The notes below the pieces were generated by a model. It saw nothing but the letters and a program-made list of their open reading frames with translations, made no database searches and was not told where the DNA came from. A DNA stretch of 64,000 nucleotides, taken from NCBI RefSeq assembly GCF_003601975.1, contig NZ_QZWZ01000016.1:62001-126000 (forward strand), in the 5' to 3' direction. Shown here in pieces: positions 41,286-50,830 of the stretch (the stretch's first letter is position 1; every line of letters starts with the position of its first letter). Source of the DNA: Mesorhizobium waimense (GTDB lineage: Bacteria > Pseudomonadota > Alphaproteobacteria > Rhizobiales > Rhizobiaceae). A program made the translations under genes and the position numbers.

Positions 41286-42614
41286 TCAGCGCTTCGCAAT
41301 CGGCACGTAGTCGCGTTCCGGCGCGCCAGTGTAGAGCTGGCGCGGACGGCCGATCTTCTGGTGCGGATCCTCGATCATCTCTTTCCACTGCGCGATCCAG
41401 CCGACGGTGCGGGCGACCGCGAACAGCACGGTGAACATGGTAGTGGGGAAGCCAAGCGCCTTCAGCGTGATGCCGGAATAGAAGTCGACGTTCGGATAAA
41501 GCTTCTTCTCGATGAAATAGGCGTCCGTCAGCGCGATCTTTTCCAGCTCCATGGCGATGTCGAGCAGCGGATCGTCCTTGATGCCGAGTTCGCCAAGCAC
41601 CTCATGCGCAGTCTTCTGCATGATCTTGGCGCGCGGATCGTAGTTCTTGTAGACGCGGTGGCCAAAACCCATCAGCCGGAACGGATCGTTCTTGTCCTTG
41701 GCGCGGGCGATGAATTCCGGGATGTGGTCGACATGGCCGATCTCGCCCAGCATGTTGAGTGCGGCCTCGTTGGCGCCGCCATGCGCCGGACCCCACAGGC
41801 AGGCGATGCCGGCGGCGATGCAGGCAAACGGGTTGGCGCCCGACGAGCCGGCAAGCCGCACGGTCGAGGTCGAGGCGTTCTGCTCATGATCGGCATGCAG
41901 AATGAAGATGCGCTCCATGGCGCGCGCCAGCACCGGGTTGATCTTGTATTCCTCGCACGGCACCGCAAAGCACATATGCAGGAAGTTCGCGGCGAAGTTC
42001 AGCTCGTTCTTCGGGTAAATGAAGGGCTGGCCGATATGGTATTTGTAGGCCATCGCCGCGATCGTCGGCATCTTGGCGATCAACCGCATCGAAGCGACCA
42101 TGCGCTGATACGGATCCGAGATGTCGGTGGAGTCGTGGTAGAAGGCAGACAGCGCGCCGACCACGCCACACATCACCGCCATCGGGTGCGCGTCGCGGCG
42201 GAAGCCGGTGAAGAAGCGCGACATCTGCTCATGCACCATCGTGTGGCGTGTCACCCGGTAGTCGAAGTCGTCCTTCTGCGCCTTGGTCGGCAGTTCGCCG
42301 TAGAGCAGGAGATAGCAGACCTCCAAGAAGTCGCCATGCTCGGCCAGCTGGTCGATAGGATAGCCGCGATGCAGGAGGATGCCAGCGTCACCGTCGATGA
42401 ACGTGATCCCCGACTCGCAGCTAGCCGTCGAGGTGAAGCCGGGATCGTAGGTGAAAGCCCCGGTCGTGTTGTAGAGCGAACCGATATCGATGACATCCGG
42501 CCCGACTGAACCGCCTCGCACCTTGAATTCGTGCGTCTTGCCGGCGAGCTCGAGCTTTGCGGTCGACTCGTGCGGTTTGCCGCCAAATTCCAGTTTTGTC
42601 GCAGCTTCGGTCAT
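41286..42614 (-). CDS. gltA: Citrate synthase
   Basis: A 442-residue type II citrate synthase joining oxaloacetate and acetyl-CoA. HADHEQNASTSTVR, CLWGPAHGGANEAAL and GFGHRVYKNYDPRAK carry the active-site histidines and arginine. The alphaproteobacterial N-terminal extension with a beta-sheet region is present (about 1-45). The ATG at 42614 has AAGGAG a few bases upstream; an ATG eight codons earlier is possible but less likely. It ends against the lpxB terminator. Confidence 0.97.
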   Translation of the reverse strand: MTEAATKLEFGGKPHESTAKLELAGKTHEFKVRGGSVGPDVIDIGSLYNTTGAFTYDPGFTSTASCESGITFIDGDAGILLHRGYPIDQLAEHGDFLEVCYLLLYGELPTKAQKDDFDYRVTRHTMVHEQMSRFFTGFRRDAHPMAVMCGVVGALSAFYHDSTDISDPYQRMVASMRLIAKMPTIAAMAYKYHIGQPFIYPKNELNFAANFLHMCFAVPCEEYKINPVLARAMERIFILHADHEQNASTSTVRLAGSSGANPFACIAAGIACLWGPAHGGANEAALNMLGEIGHVDHIPEFIARAKDKNDPFRLMGFGHRVYKNYDPRAKIMQKTAHEVLGELGIKDDPLLDIAMELEKIALTDAYFIEKKLYPNVDFYSGITLKALGFPTTMFTVLFAVARTVGWIAQWKEMIEDPHQKIGRPRQLYTGAPERDYVPIAKR

Positions 42615-42780
42615 TGCAAACTCCTTTTCGTTCCTCATGCCGGCAAGGGCAAATCCTGCAAATCACCGGAATGCGCGTACTCGCCACCGCATTTTAGGAG
42701 GTGCGTGCCAGATTGGGCCAAGGCCTAATGTTGCACTGCGAAACGCGGCTTTCAATGCCAATCTTCTTGGGCCAATTTTC

Positions 42781-44205
42781 CTAATCGATTTGATCCGCGA
42801 TGCGTGCCAGGCTTTCGTCCCGGCCGAGCACTGCAAGCACGTCGAACACGCCTGGCGAGGTGCTTTTGCCGGTGAGCGCGGCCCTGACCGGTTGGGCCAC
42901 GGCGCCGAGTTTGTGGCCTTCCGCCAGCGCGAACTCGCGGATCGCCGCCTCCGCCGCAGCGGCAGTCCACTCGCCGGAAACCGCCTTCAAAACAGTGTGA
43001 GCACCGGTCAGGACCGCGCGTGCGTCACCGCCGAGCAATGAAGCCGCCTTGTCGTCGAGCGGCAGCGGGCGCTCGGCGAACAGGAAACCTGCCCCATCGA
43101 CGAGCTCGACCAAAGTCTTCGCCCGCTCCTTCAAGCCGGGCAGGGCGGCGAGCAGCTGCGCCTTCTTGTTGTCATCGAGGCGCGCCGCGATTGCTGGGCC
43201 GCCTTCGAGATAGGGCAGCGTGGCGACGAAGATGTCGAACAGCTCGGCATCGTCCATGCGCCGCATATGCACGCCGTTCAGCGCCTCGAGCTTGGCGAAG
43301 TCGAAGCGGGCGGCACCCTTGTTGACGTCGCCGATGTCAAACCAGGCGATCATGTCCTTGATCGACATTACCTCATCGTCGCCATGGCTCCAGCCGAGCC
43401 GTGCCAGATAGTTGAGCAACGCCTCGGGCAGATAGCCCATGGCGCGATAGGCTTCGACGCCGAGCGCACCGTGCCGCTTCGACAGCTTGGCGCCGTCGGC
43501 GCCATGGATCAGCGGAATGTGCGACATCGACGGCACATCCCAGCCCATGGCGTTGTAGATCACTGTCTGGCGCGCGGCATTGGTCAAATGGTCGTCGCCG
43601 CGGATGATATGGGTGACGCCCATGTCGTGATCGTCGACGACGACCGCATGCATGTAGGTTGGATTGCCATCCGAACGCAGGATGATGAAATCATCGAGAT
43701 CCTTGTTGGGGAAGCGCACCTCACCCTGCACCCGGTCGTGAACCACGGTCTCGCCCTCGGTCGGCGCTTTGATGCGGATCGCGCCCTTGGCGCCTGCAGG
43801 CGCCTCCGACGGGTCACGGTCACGCCAGCGGCCGTCATAGCGGGGCGGCAGGCCCCTGGCTCTGGCTGCCTCGCGCATCGCCTCCAGCTCCGCCGGCGTG
43901 GCATAGCAGTAATAGGCCTTGCCCATGCGCACCAGCTCGTCAGCCACCTCGCGGTGGCGCGGCGCGCGCTCGAACTGCGATACCGGCTCACCGTCCCAGC
44001 TGAGGCCAAGCCAGGACAGCCCATCGAGGATGGCCGCGGTGGCGGCGTCGGTGGAGCGTTCGCGGTCCGTATCCTCGATGCGCAGCAGCATCGTGCCGGC
44101 GGTGTGCTTTGCATAGAGCCAGTTGAACAGCGCCGTGCGCGCGCCGCCAATGTGCAGGTAGCCTGTCGGCGAGGGGGCGAAGCGGGTGACGACCTTGTCG
44201 GACAT
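42781..44205 (-). CDS. gltX: Glutamate-tRNA ligase
   Basis: A 474-residue class I synthetase: FAPSPTGYLHIGGART at the N-terminus is the HIGH motif, and KLSKRHGALG near residue 245 is the KMSKS loop. With GatCAB in the window, this enzyme is probably non-discriminating and also charges tRNA(Gln), which GatCAB then corrects; that is inference from the gat genes and the lack of glnS here. It is next to gltA and to the ruin of comEC. The frame is intact. Confidence 0.96.
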   Translation of the reverse strand: MSDKVVTRFAPSPTGYLHIGGARTALFNWLYAKHTAGTMLLRIEDTDRERSTDAATAAILDGLSWLGLSWDGEPVSQFERAPRHREVADELVRMGKAYYCYATPAELEAMREAARARGLPPRYDGRWRDRDPSEAPAGAKGAIRIKAPTEGETVVHDRVQGEVRFPNKDLDDFIILRSDGNPTYMHAVVVDDHDMGVTHIIRGDDHLTNAARQTVIYNAMGWDVPSMSHIPLIHGADGAKLSKRHGALGVEAYRAMGYLPEALLNYLARLGWSHGDDEVMSIKDMIAWFDIGDVNKGAARFDFAKLEALNGVHMRRMDDAELFDIFVATLPYLEGGPAIAARLDDNKKAQLLAALPGLKERAKTLVELVDGAGFLFAERPLPLDDKAASLLGGDARAVLTGAHTVLKAVSGEWTAAAAEAAIREFALAEGHKLGAVAQPVRAALTGKSTSPGVFDVLAVLGRDESLARIADQID

Positions 44206-44330
44206 GGAACTCTCGGAAAGCGCAGAAAGCGGGTGTGGTTGCGCAGACTTTCGCGCGTTGCGCGTTCATGTAGCATAGGAGGTCTGGGGCGCAAGGGGCA
44301 GACCCGACGGCTGGACGAGGCCGGGGTGCG

Positions 44331-45812
44331 GAGGAAGGCGAGGGCGCGACGAGCAGCGTCAGCGAGCGGGCCCTGTTTGCCGATGTTCCTTACGCCGAGC
44401 CGGCGCCGGTTCTGTCGCCAGTGCCGCAATCCGGCATTGAGCTTTTGGAGCCCGGCAATCGCGTACCGGCGCCTATCCCCCACGAAAGCAGCGGTCAGGC
44501 GGATCCACGCATCACTCCGCCGCCTTTCTGGTCTCACAATCCGCCGAAGCATCGCAACGGCTGCTGGCACGGAGCTTGACCGCGGCATCGGCTTCCTGCT
44601 GGTGCCGGTGTTTCTGGCATGCGGGGTGATCTTCTATTTCTCGCTGGCGACGGAGCCGGATTTCTACAGACCCGTCGCCGTGGTCGCCTTGACGGCGGTC
44701 TGCGCGGTGGCCTCGCGGTCATGGCAAAAGACGCATTTGTGCTTCATGGCAGCACTGCTCTGCGCGCTTGGTGTGCTCGCCGCCAAGGTCGAGAGCTGGC
44801 GCACCGGAACCCAGATGCTCGGCTCCGAGATCCAGACGCGGCTGACCGGGCGGCTCGCCAGCCTGGAGGAGATGAAAAACGGCCGCGTCAAGCTGACCAT
44901 CGACGTCATCTCGACCGCTCATCCGAAGCTGCGCTACGCGCCGGAGCGCGTCACGCTTTCGGCGCGGAAAGTTCCTCCGGATATGACCGCCTTGATTGGC
45001 CCTCCCTCTATCTGATGGGCAAAGGGCTGGCTGCGATGATCGCGATCTCGGAATGGATTTCCGAACGCTCACCGGTCGATGCCGTCGGGCTGATCTCCAT
45101 CCAGTCGGTGCTGCTGGTGACGATCGCGCTGGTCATCGCCACCATGGCGACGACATGGCTCAGGCTGGCAGCCGTTCCGTTCGCACTCGCCGGCCTGCTG
45201 ACGGTCTCCGACACTCGCACGCCTGACGTGCTCATCTCGGAGGATGCGCATCTGGTGGCAATGCCGATCGGTGCCGGCGAACTCGCCATCAACCGGGTAC
45301 GATCGAACGAGCTACCACCGACAACTGGAAGCGCGCTGTGAAGTCCGAAACCATTGTCGAACCCGAGAGCTTCGAGAAGGGTGACGCACGGTTCGACATG
45401 GATCCGGCCGATCTGCCGCCGGGCTCGCCCTTCTACGCGCCGGTCTGTGCCTCGCACGGCATCCGTCTGGCGCGATCATCGCGTATGCGGAAGACCGCAA
45501 GGACGCGTGGCGAGCGTGTGCTTTCGCTACCCTGATCATCGTCAACGACGCCACCGCCTACGACCTTGCCGCAATCCGCTTGTTCTTGTCGTCAGGAAAC
45601 GGCAGCTTGCCCGCGCCGGCAGTGCAGCCGTCTTCTTCGATCAACAATCGGCAGTCGCGCCGGCAGAGATAAACTTCGCGGTCGAGCAGCCGTATCGGCC
45701 CTGGCGCGAGCAGCGGAGATTTTCACGCGAGGCAAGGGGCCTGCCGCCTCACAAGAGGTCCGAAAGGCAGGCCAGCAAACCCCCGCCAAAACAATCGCCG
45801 GCGCCTCAGTAG
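44331..45812 (+). pseudogene. comEC/rec2-type competence channel gene, decayed
   Basis: Fragments of one large membrane protein are scattered over all three frames. A frame open to 44579 carries SSVSERALFADVPYAEP; the next continues DRGIGFLLVPVFLACGVIF and an N-terminal domain to 45015; a third begins near 45007 with LYLMGKGLAAMIAISEW; later pieces in other frames are DNWKRAVKSETIV, DRKDAWRACAF, IVNDATAYDLAA and finally VVRKRQLARAGSAAVFFD to 45812. At least five frame switches are needed. The central channel domain, about 1.3 kb in relatives, is missing at about 45000. Position between gltX and lexA is the usual place of comEC in rhizobia. No functional product is possible. Confidence 0.8.
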
Positions 45813-46546
45813 CGCCGGATCAGCCCGACGAGCTTGCCCTGCACCTTGACCCGGTCGGGCCCGAAGATGCGGGTTTCATAGGCCGGATTGGCAGCCTCCA
45901 GCGCGATCGAGGCGCCCTTGCGGCGGAAGCGCTTGAGCGTCGCCTCCTCCTCGTCGACCAGCGCCACGACGATCTCTCCCGGGCTCGCTGTATTGGCGTT
46001 GCGGATGATAACCGTATCGCCGTCGAAGATGCCGGCCTCGATCATCGAATCGCCCTTGACCTCCAGCGCGTAGTGCTCGCCGCCAATGATCATGTCCGGC
46101 GGCACCGAGATCGAGTGCGTCTGATGCTGGATGGCGTCGATCGGCACACCGGCCGCGATACGCCCCATCACCGGGATGGACACCGCCGCCACCACATCGT
46201 CGTCATTGCCCGCCTGGGGCGTACGCGACGATGCCATCGGCTTGATCTGCCGTCCGAGGCCGCCCTGCCCAAGACTGCCCTGAATGACGCTCGGCGAGAA
46301 CTTCTTCGCCGCGTTGAGGCCAGGAGCAATCGAGTCGGGCAGGCGCAGCACTTCAAGCGCGCGCGCGCGGTTGGGCAACCGGCGAATGAAACCGCGCTCC
46401 TCCAGCGCCGTGATCAGCCGGTGGATGCCCGACTTCGAGGCAAGGTCGAGCGCCTCCTTCATCTCGTCGAAGGAAGGCGGAATGCCGCTTTCCTTCAGTC
46501 GCTCATGAATGAACATCAGCAGTTCATGTTGTTTGCGTGTCAGCAT
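45806..46546 (-). CDS. lexA: SOS repressor LexA
   Basis: A 246-residue repressor. The N-terminal winged helix (residues 1-66) has the DNA-reading segment KSGIHRLITALEERGFI. The self-cleavage site is Ala132-Gly133 in IAAGVP, and the catalytic dyad is Ser167 (KGDSM) with Lys205 (EATLKRF). Start ATG 46546 gives MLTRKQHEL, the alphaproteobacterial LexA start; an open stretch of 23 codons upstream crosses the operator. A GTTC-N7-GTTC box lies 50-64 bases upstream. It converges on the comEC ruin with seven bases of overlap. Confidence 0.96.
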   Translation of the reverse strand: MLTRKQHELLMFIHERLKESGIPPSFDEMKEALDLASKSGIHRLITALEERGFIRRLPNRARALEVLRLPDSIAPGLNAAKKFSPSVIQGSLGQGGLGRQIKPMASSRTPQAGNDDDVVAAVSIPVMGRIAAGVPIDAIQHQTHSISVPPDMIIGGEHYALEVKGDSMIEAGIFDGDTVIIRNANTASPGEIVVALVDEEEATLKRFRRKGASIALEAANPAYETRIFGPDRVKVQGKLVGLIRRY

Positions 46547-46595
46547 CGCGGCCCCCAACGGAATCAGAAAAACAAACCCAGAACAAACACTATCT

Positions 46596-46610
46596 GTTCC
46601 ATTTGTGTTC
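46596..46610. promoter_or_regulatory. LexA operator GTTC-N7-GTTC
   Basis: GTTC at 46596-46599 and again at 46607-46610 with seven bases between is the exact alphaproteobacterial SOS box, a direct repeat rather than a palindrome. It lies 50 bases before the lexA start and implies autoregulation. Confidence 0.85.
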
Positions 46611-47006
46611 CGCAACTGTTTAAAGTTTAATGAATGGGTTAAGGCTCCCGAAACGATGTTCCGATCGACAGGGAGTACCCGGTTCCTTTAGACGCCGGCT
46701 TCATCGCATTGATTTTGTTGTCAGTTATTGCCTGTCGCCGTTTTCAAGAGGGCTCGGCGTCGGCAATCATTCGGCAAAGACAATGCCGGGTCGGGCCGTG
46801 TTTGACCATCCAGCTCGCTCCATGCACCGTGAACGAAACGAACTCAAAATGCCAACTTTGAGCAGGGTCGAGGGATGTCGTTGGGCCGATAAGTCATCGC
46901 TGCAGGTTCTTGCAGCGCGATGGCTAGTGATGAGAGAAAGTACCGATCGTCGGCCTGTGTCATCGTTGCGTGCCGGCGTCGTGCGGATCTGGGGAGCAGA
47001 CATATC
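46611..47006. other. Intergenic region between lexA and kynU
   Basis: About 400 bases between divergent genes. I see no convincing coding sequence: the forward open frame from 46630 has no family resemblance. A GGGGAGCAG ribosome-binding site precedes kynU at the end. Promoters for both genes must lie here, but I could not place them. Confidence 0.5.
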
Positions 47007-48254
47007 ATGACGGGAATTCCTGATTTTGCGGCCGTCGAAGCGATGGACGCCGCGGATCCGCTGCGCTCCTTGCGCGACCGCTTCATCCTGCCCGAAGGGG
47101 TGATCTATCTCGACGGCAATTCGCTGGGCGCTGCCTCGCATGCCGCCTTCGACGAACTGCGCAAGGCGGCGACCGAAGAATGGGCACACGACCTATTCCG
47201 CGCCTGGAACACTGCCAGCTGGTTCGACATGCCGCTCGAACTCGGCGACCAGCTGGGGCGCCTGACCGGCGCCGCTCCCGGCCAGACGGTGGTCTGCGAC
47301 ACGACGTCGATCAACATCTACAAGCTGCTGCACGCGGCAATGGCCATGCGGCCGGATCGGCCCGTCATCGTCGCCGAGGGCGACAGTTTCCCGACCGACC
47401 TTTACATGGCCGAAGGCGTCGCCTCGACCCGAAAGAACACTGTGCTGCGCCTCGCTGGCGTCGACGCGCCGACGATCGAAGAACTGATCGACGAGTGTGT
47501 AGCGGTGGTGCTGGTCAACCACGTCAATTACAAATCAGGCGAACTGCGTGACATGACGGCGCTGACGCGCATCGCCCATGACGCTGGCGCGCTGATCGTC
47601 TGGGATCTCTGCCACACCGCAGGTGCCATGCCGGTCGAACTGGACAAGGCGAACGCCGATTTCGCGGTCGGCTGCACCTACAAATATCTGAACGGCGGCC
47701 CCGGTTCTCCCGCCTTCATCTATGCCGCCGAGCGCCATCATGCCGATGTGCAGCAGCCGCTCAGCGGATGGTGGAGCCACGCGCGGCCCTTCGCCTTCGA
47801 GCAGGCCTACGCAGCCGGCACCGGCATCCGCCGGTTTCTGTGCGGCACGCAGCCGGTCCTGTCAATGCGCACGCTGAAGGGCGCGCTCGACATCTGGAAC
47901 GATGTCGACCTGGCGGCCGTGAGGAAGAAGAGCGTCACCCTGGCCAACCTGTTCATCGAACTCGTCGAGGCGAAATGCGGTGCCTATGGTCTGACGCTCG
48001 AAAGCACCCGCGACAGCGCCAGGCGCGGTAGCCAGATTTCATTCCTGCATGAACATGGCTACCAGATCATGCGGGCGCTTATCGAACGTGGCGTGATCGG
48101 CGATTTCCGGGCTCCGTCGACCATACGCTTTGGCTTTACCCCGCTCTATGTCGGCTACGCCGATGTGTGGCACGCTGTCGAAGTGCTGGAGGACATCCTG
48201 CGCAGCGGTGCCTGGAAGGAAGCACGTTTCGCCGTCAAGTCAGCCGTCACCTGA
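47007..48254 (+). CDS. kynU: Kynureninase
   Basis: A 415-residue PLP enzyme that cleaves kynurenine to anthranilate and alanine. ILPEGVIYLDGNSLGA, the VVLVNHVNYKSGELRDM block, VWDLCHTAGAMPVEL and CTYKYLNGGPGSPAF (with the PLP lysine) match the family; the tail IRFGFTPLYVGYADVW is typical. ATG 47007 is preceded by GGGGAG. The next gene is an arylformamidase-like hydrolase, giving two consecutive steps of the kynurenine pathway. Tryptophan dioxygenase is not in the window. The pair sits between lexA and moeA, beside trpC and trpD on the other strand. Confidence 0.94.
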   Translation: MTGIPDFAAVEAMDAADPLRSLRDRFILPEGVIYLDGNSLGAASHAAFDELRKAATEEWAHDLFRAWNTASWFDMPLELGDQLGRLTGAAPGQTVVCDTTSINIYKLLHAAMAMRPDRPVIVAEGDSFPTDLYMAEGVASTRKNTVLRLAGVDAPTIEELIDECVAVVLVNHVNYKSGELRDMTALTRIAHDAGALIVWDLCHTAGAMPVELDKANADFAVGCTYKYLNGGPGSPAFIYAAERHHADVQQPLSGWWSHARPFAFEQAYAAGTGIRRFLCGTQPVLSMRTLKGALDIWNDVDLAAVRKKSVTLANLFIELVEAKCGAYGLTLESTRDSARRGSQISFLHEHGYQIMRALIERGVIGDFRAPSTIRFGFTPLYVGYADVWHAVEVLEDILRSGAWKEARFAVKSAVT

Positions 48255-48283
48255 GCGGCAGAGAACCTGGGAGTAGGACACAG

Positions 48284-49114
48284 GTGCTGGAACATCGTAT
48301 TTCCGATTGGGACAACGCCTATACAAACGGCGCCAACATCGCTGGCGGCGATCGTTGGCCTGCCGCCTGGGTCGAGCCCGCGCGGGCCTTTCGTGACGCT
48401 CTTTCGGCCGAGGGCAGGGCGCGGCTCGACATCGTCTACGGCGACAGACCACGCAACCGGCTCGATCTTTTCCTGCCGAACACCTCGCCCAAGGGGTTGG
48501 TTGTGTTCGTGCATGGCGGCTACTGGAAAGCGTTCGACAAGAGTTTCTGGTCGCATCTTGCCGCCGGGCCGATCGGGCATGGTTATGCGGTGGCGATGCC
48601 TTCCTACACACTTTGTCCCGAGATACGTATCGCCGGCATCGTCAGGGAGGTCGGTGCGGCGATCGGCAAGGCGGCGGCGCTGGTCGACGGGCAGCTGATG
48701 CTGGCCGGACATTCGGCCGGCGGCCATCTCGCCAGCCGGATGGCGAGTGCAACCACGGCTCTGTCGCCCGAAGTGACTGGGCGCATACGTCACGTCATGT
48801 CGATCTCGGGTGTGCACGACCTGCGCCCGCTCATGCGTACCGCCATGAACGAGACGCTTGCGATCGACGAGGCCGAAGCGCTGACCGAAAGCCCGGCCCT
48901 TCTGCGCCCGATGGACAATGCACGCCTGACCTGCTGGGTCGGCGGCGGCGAGCGCGCCGAGTTCCTGCGCCAGAGCGCGCTGCTGGCCAATGTCTGGATC
49001 GGCCTCGGTGCCGCGACCAGCTCGGTGGTTGAGCCGGACCGGCACCATTTCAGCATCATCGACGGTCTTGCCGACCCGGAGCATCCGCTGACCCGGACAC
49101 TGGTTGCCCAATAA
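48284..49114 (+). CDS. Alpha/beta hydrolase, probable kynurenine formamidase
   Basis: A 276-residue alpha/beta hydrolase. VVFVHGGYWKAFDKS is the oxyanion HGGYW motif, MLAGHSAGGHLASRM holds the nucleophile serine, and HHFSIIDGLADPEHPL supplies the catalytic histidine. This pattern and the placement 29 bases after kynU suggest an arylformamidase that opens N-formylkynurenine, the step before kynureninase. A GTG at 48284 follows GGGAGTAGGA. It is of the esterase-like type, not the cyclase-like KynB. Its 3' end converges on moeA. Confidence 0.8.
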   Translation: MLEHRISDWDNAYTNGANIAGGDRWPAAWVEPARAFRDALSAEGRARLDIVYGDRPRNRLDLFLPNTSPKGLVVFVHGGYWKAFDKSFWSHLAAGPIGHGYAVAMPSYTLCPEIRIAGIVREVGAAIGKAAALVDGQLMLAGHSAGGHLASRMASATTALSPEVTGRIRHVMSISGVHDLRPLMRTAMNETLAIDEAEALTESPALLRPMDNARLTCWVGGGERAEFLRQSALLANVWIGLGAATSSVVEPDRHHFSIIDGLADPEHPLTRTLVAQ

Positions 49115-49124
49115 GGGAACGGGC

Positions 49125-50330
49125 TCAGCGCAACATCAGCACGCTGCAGGAGGCGCCCGCTGCAGCAGCCGGCGCAAACGGCTCTCGCACGATCAGCCCG
49201 TCGGCATCGGCCAGCATTCTCAGCATCGAGGAATCCTGGATACCGAACGGCGTCGCCACTAGCACGCCAGCCTCTTCCCGAAGCACGGCGCGGACATAAT
49301 CCTGCCTGAGATCGTTGGCCGGCATCGCGGTTCCGAGGCGCGCCTCTCGCATGTCCTGCTGGAAGCCGCGGCTGCCAAGCCGCGCCAGCAGCGGCTTCAG
49401 GAACAATTGCGAACAGACCAAACTCGCCACCGGATTACCGGGCAAGCCGATGCAGCTTATCTCCCCGAGCCGACCGAACATCAGCGGCTTGCCCGGGCGC
49501 ATGGCGATCTTCCAGAAGTCGAGCGTCATGCCTTCGCCGGTCAGCACGTCATGGATCAGGTCGTGGTCGCCGACCGAGGCGCCGCCGAGCGTGACAATGA
49601 CATCGGCGCCTTGCTCGACCGCCTGCCTCACCAGCGCGGCAATTGCCTCCTTGCGATCGGCGGCAATGCCGAGGTCGAGCGCCCGCGCACCAACCGACTG
49701 CGCAGCGGCGGCGACGCCATAGGCATTGGACGAGATGATCTGGTCTGGGCCGAGTTCGCTGCCCGGCGGCAGGAGTTCGTCACCGGTGGCGATGATGGCG
49801 ACAAGCGGCCTTCTGACCACGCTCACGCTTGGATGGTTGGCCGAGGCCGCCAGGGAGAGTGCCGCCGGATCGAGCAGGCGGCCTTTTTCGAGCAGCACAT
49901 CGCCCTTGGTGAAATCGAGACCGACGCGGCGGATGTTGCGTCCTTCGGCTGTCGGTTCCGTCACCTCGATGACGCCGCCGCCGAGATCCCTGACATTTTC
50001 CTGGATGACGATGGTGTCGGCACCTTCGGGCAGCGGCGCACCGGTGAAGATACGCACCGCCTGACCATTGCGGACGGCGCCGTCAAAGCCACGCCCTGCC
50101 GGCGCCATGCCGATCACCGAAAGTTGCGCCGGCACCGAGGCGATATCGGCGGCCCGAACGGCGTAGCCGTCCATGGCGGAGGCGTTGAACGGCGGCTGGG
50201 TGCGCAGCGCCACGACGGGTTCGGCGAGCACCCGGCCAGCGGCATCGATAAGCGCGACGCTTTCGCTGCCTGTCGGCCGCGCGCCTTCAAGCAGGCGCTC
50301 GAGCGCTTCGGCGACCGGAACCAGCGCCAT
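49125..50330 (-). CDS. moeA: Molybdopterin molybdenumtransferase MoeA
   Basis: A 401-residue enzyme inserting molybdate into adenylylated molybdopterin. PPFNASAMDGYAVRAAD, GAPLPEGADTIVIQE, VTLGGASVGDHDLI and the C-terminal CIGLPGNPVASLVC are the standard blocks. The gene begins immediately after the moaC stop, and the two lie behind trpD and trpC on the same strand, so Moco synthesis and tryptophan synthesis share one transcript here, as in relatives. Confidence 0.95.
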   Translation of the reverse strand: MALVPVAEALERLLEGARPTGSESVALIDAAGRVLAEPVVALRTQPPFNASAMDGYAVRAADIASVPAQLSVIGMAPAGRGFDGAVRNGQAVRIFTGAPLPEGADTIVIQENVRDLGGGVIEVTEPTAEGRNIRRVGLDFTKGDVLLEKGRLLDPAALSLAASANHPSVSVVRRPLVAIIATGDELLPPGSELGPDQIISSNAYGVAAAAQSVGARALDLGIAADRKEAIAALVRQAVEQGADVIVTLGGASVGDHDLIHDVLTGEGMTLDFWKIAMRPGKPLMFGRLGEISCIGLPGNPVASLVCSQLFLKPLLARLGSRGFQQDMREARLGTAMPANDLRQDYVRAVLREEAGVLVATPFGIQDSSMLRMLADADGLIVREPFAPAAAAGASCSVLMLR

Positions 50331-50828
50331 CTAGGCGCCTGCCTTGTGGTCGGGGGATCGGTAATCGCCTGATTTGCCGCCGGTCTTTTCGACCAGCCTG
50401 ATGCCGGAGATTACCATGGCGCGGTCGACAGCCTTGGCCATGTCGTAGATTGTCAGGCACGCGACCGAGGCCGCTGTCAGCGCCTCCATCTCGACGCCTG
50501 TCTTGCCGGTGACGCGGGCGAGCGCCGTGACCTTCAGGCCCGGCAGCGAATGGTCCGGCTCGATGTCGACCGAGACCTTGGTCAAGAGCAGCGGATGGCA
50601 GAGCGGGATCAGCTCATGCGTCTTCTTGGCGGCCATGATGCCGGCGATACGCGCGGTGCCGAGCACGTCACCCTTCTTGGCATCCCCGGCGAGGATCATC
50701 GCCAGCGTTTCGGGAAGCATCGTGACAAAGCCTTCGGCGATCGCCGTGCGTGTCGTCTCGGCCTTGTCGCCGACATCGACCATATTGGCTTCGCCTTGCG
50801 CACCGAGATGGGTGAGGGCGGGCGCCAT
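50331..50828 (-). CDS. moaC: Cyclic pyranopterin monophosphate synthase MoaC
   Basis: A 165-residue enzyme completing the first step of molybdenum cofactor synthesis. LTHLGAQGEANMVDVGDK, KKTHELIPLCHPLLLTKV and KTGVEMEALTAASVACLTIYDMAKAVDR, cited as GVEMEALTA and TIYDMAKAVD, are intact; the catalytic Lys and Asp are in the last blocks. ATG 50828 gives the family start. It lies two bases after trpC and abuts moeA. Confidence 0.96.
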   Translation of the reverse strand: MAPALTHLGAQGEANMVDVGDKAETTRTAIAEGFVTMLPETLAMILAGDAKKGDVLGTARIAGIMAAKKTHELIPLCHPLLLTKVSVDIEPDHSLPGLKVTALARVTGKTGVEMEALTAASVACLTIYDMAKAVDRAMVISGIRLVEKTGGKSGDYRSPDHKAGA

Positions 50829-50830
50829 CG

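Noticed and set aside
40866..42509. Forward open frame of 547 codons across lpxB and opposite gltA
   Set aside because: Runs through two certain genes and the terminator between them.
46630..47010. Forward 126-codon frame between lexA and kynU
   Set aside because: No family resemblance, no ribosome-binding site, and it runs into the kynU start region.
49100..49124. GCCC...GGGC pairing between the formamidase and moeA as a terminator
   Set aside because: Only four paired bases and no T-run.
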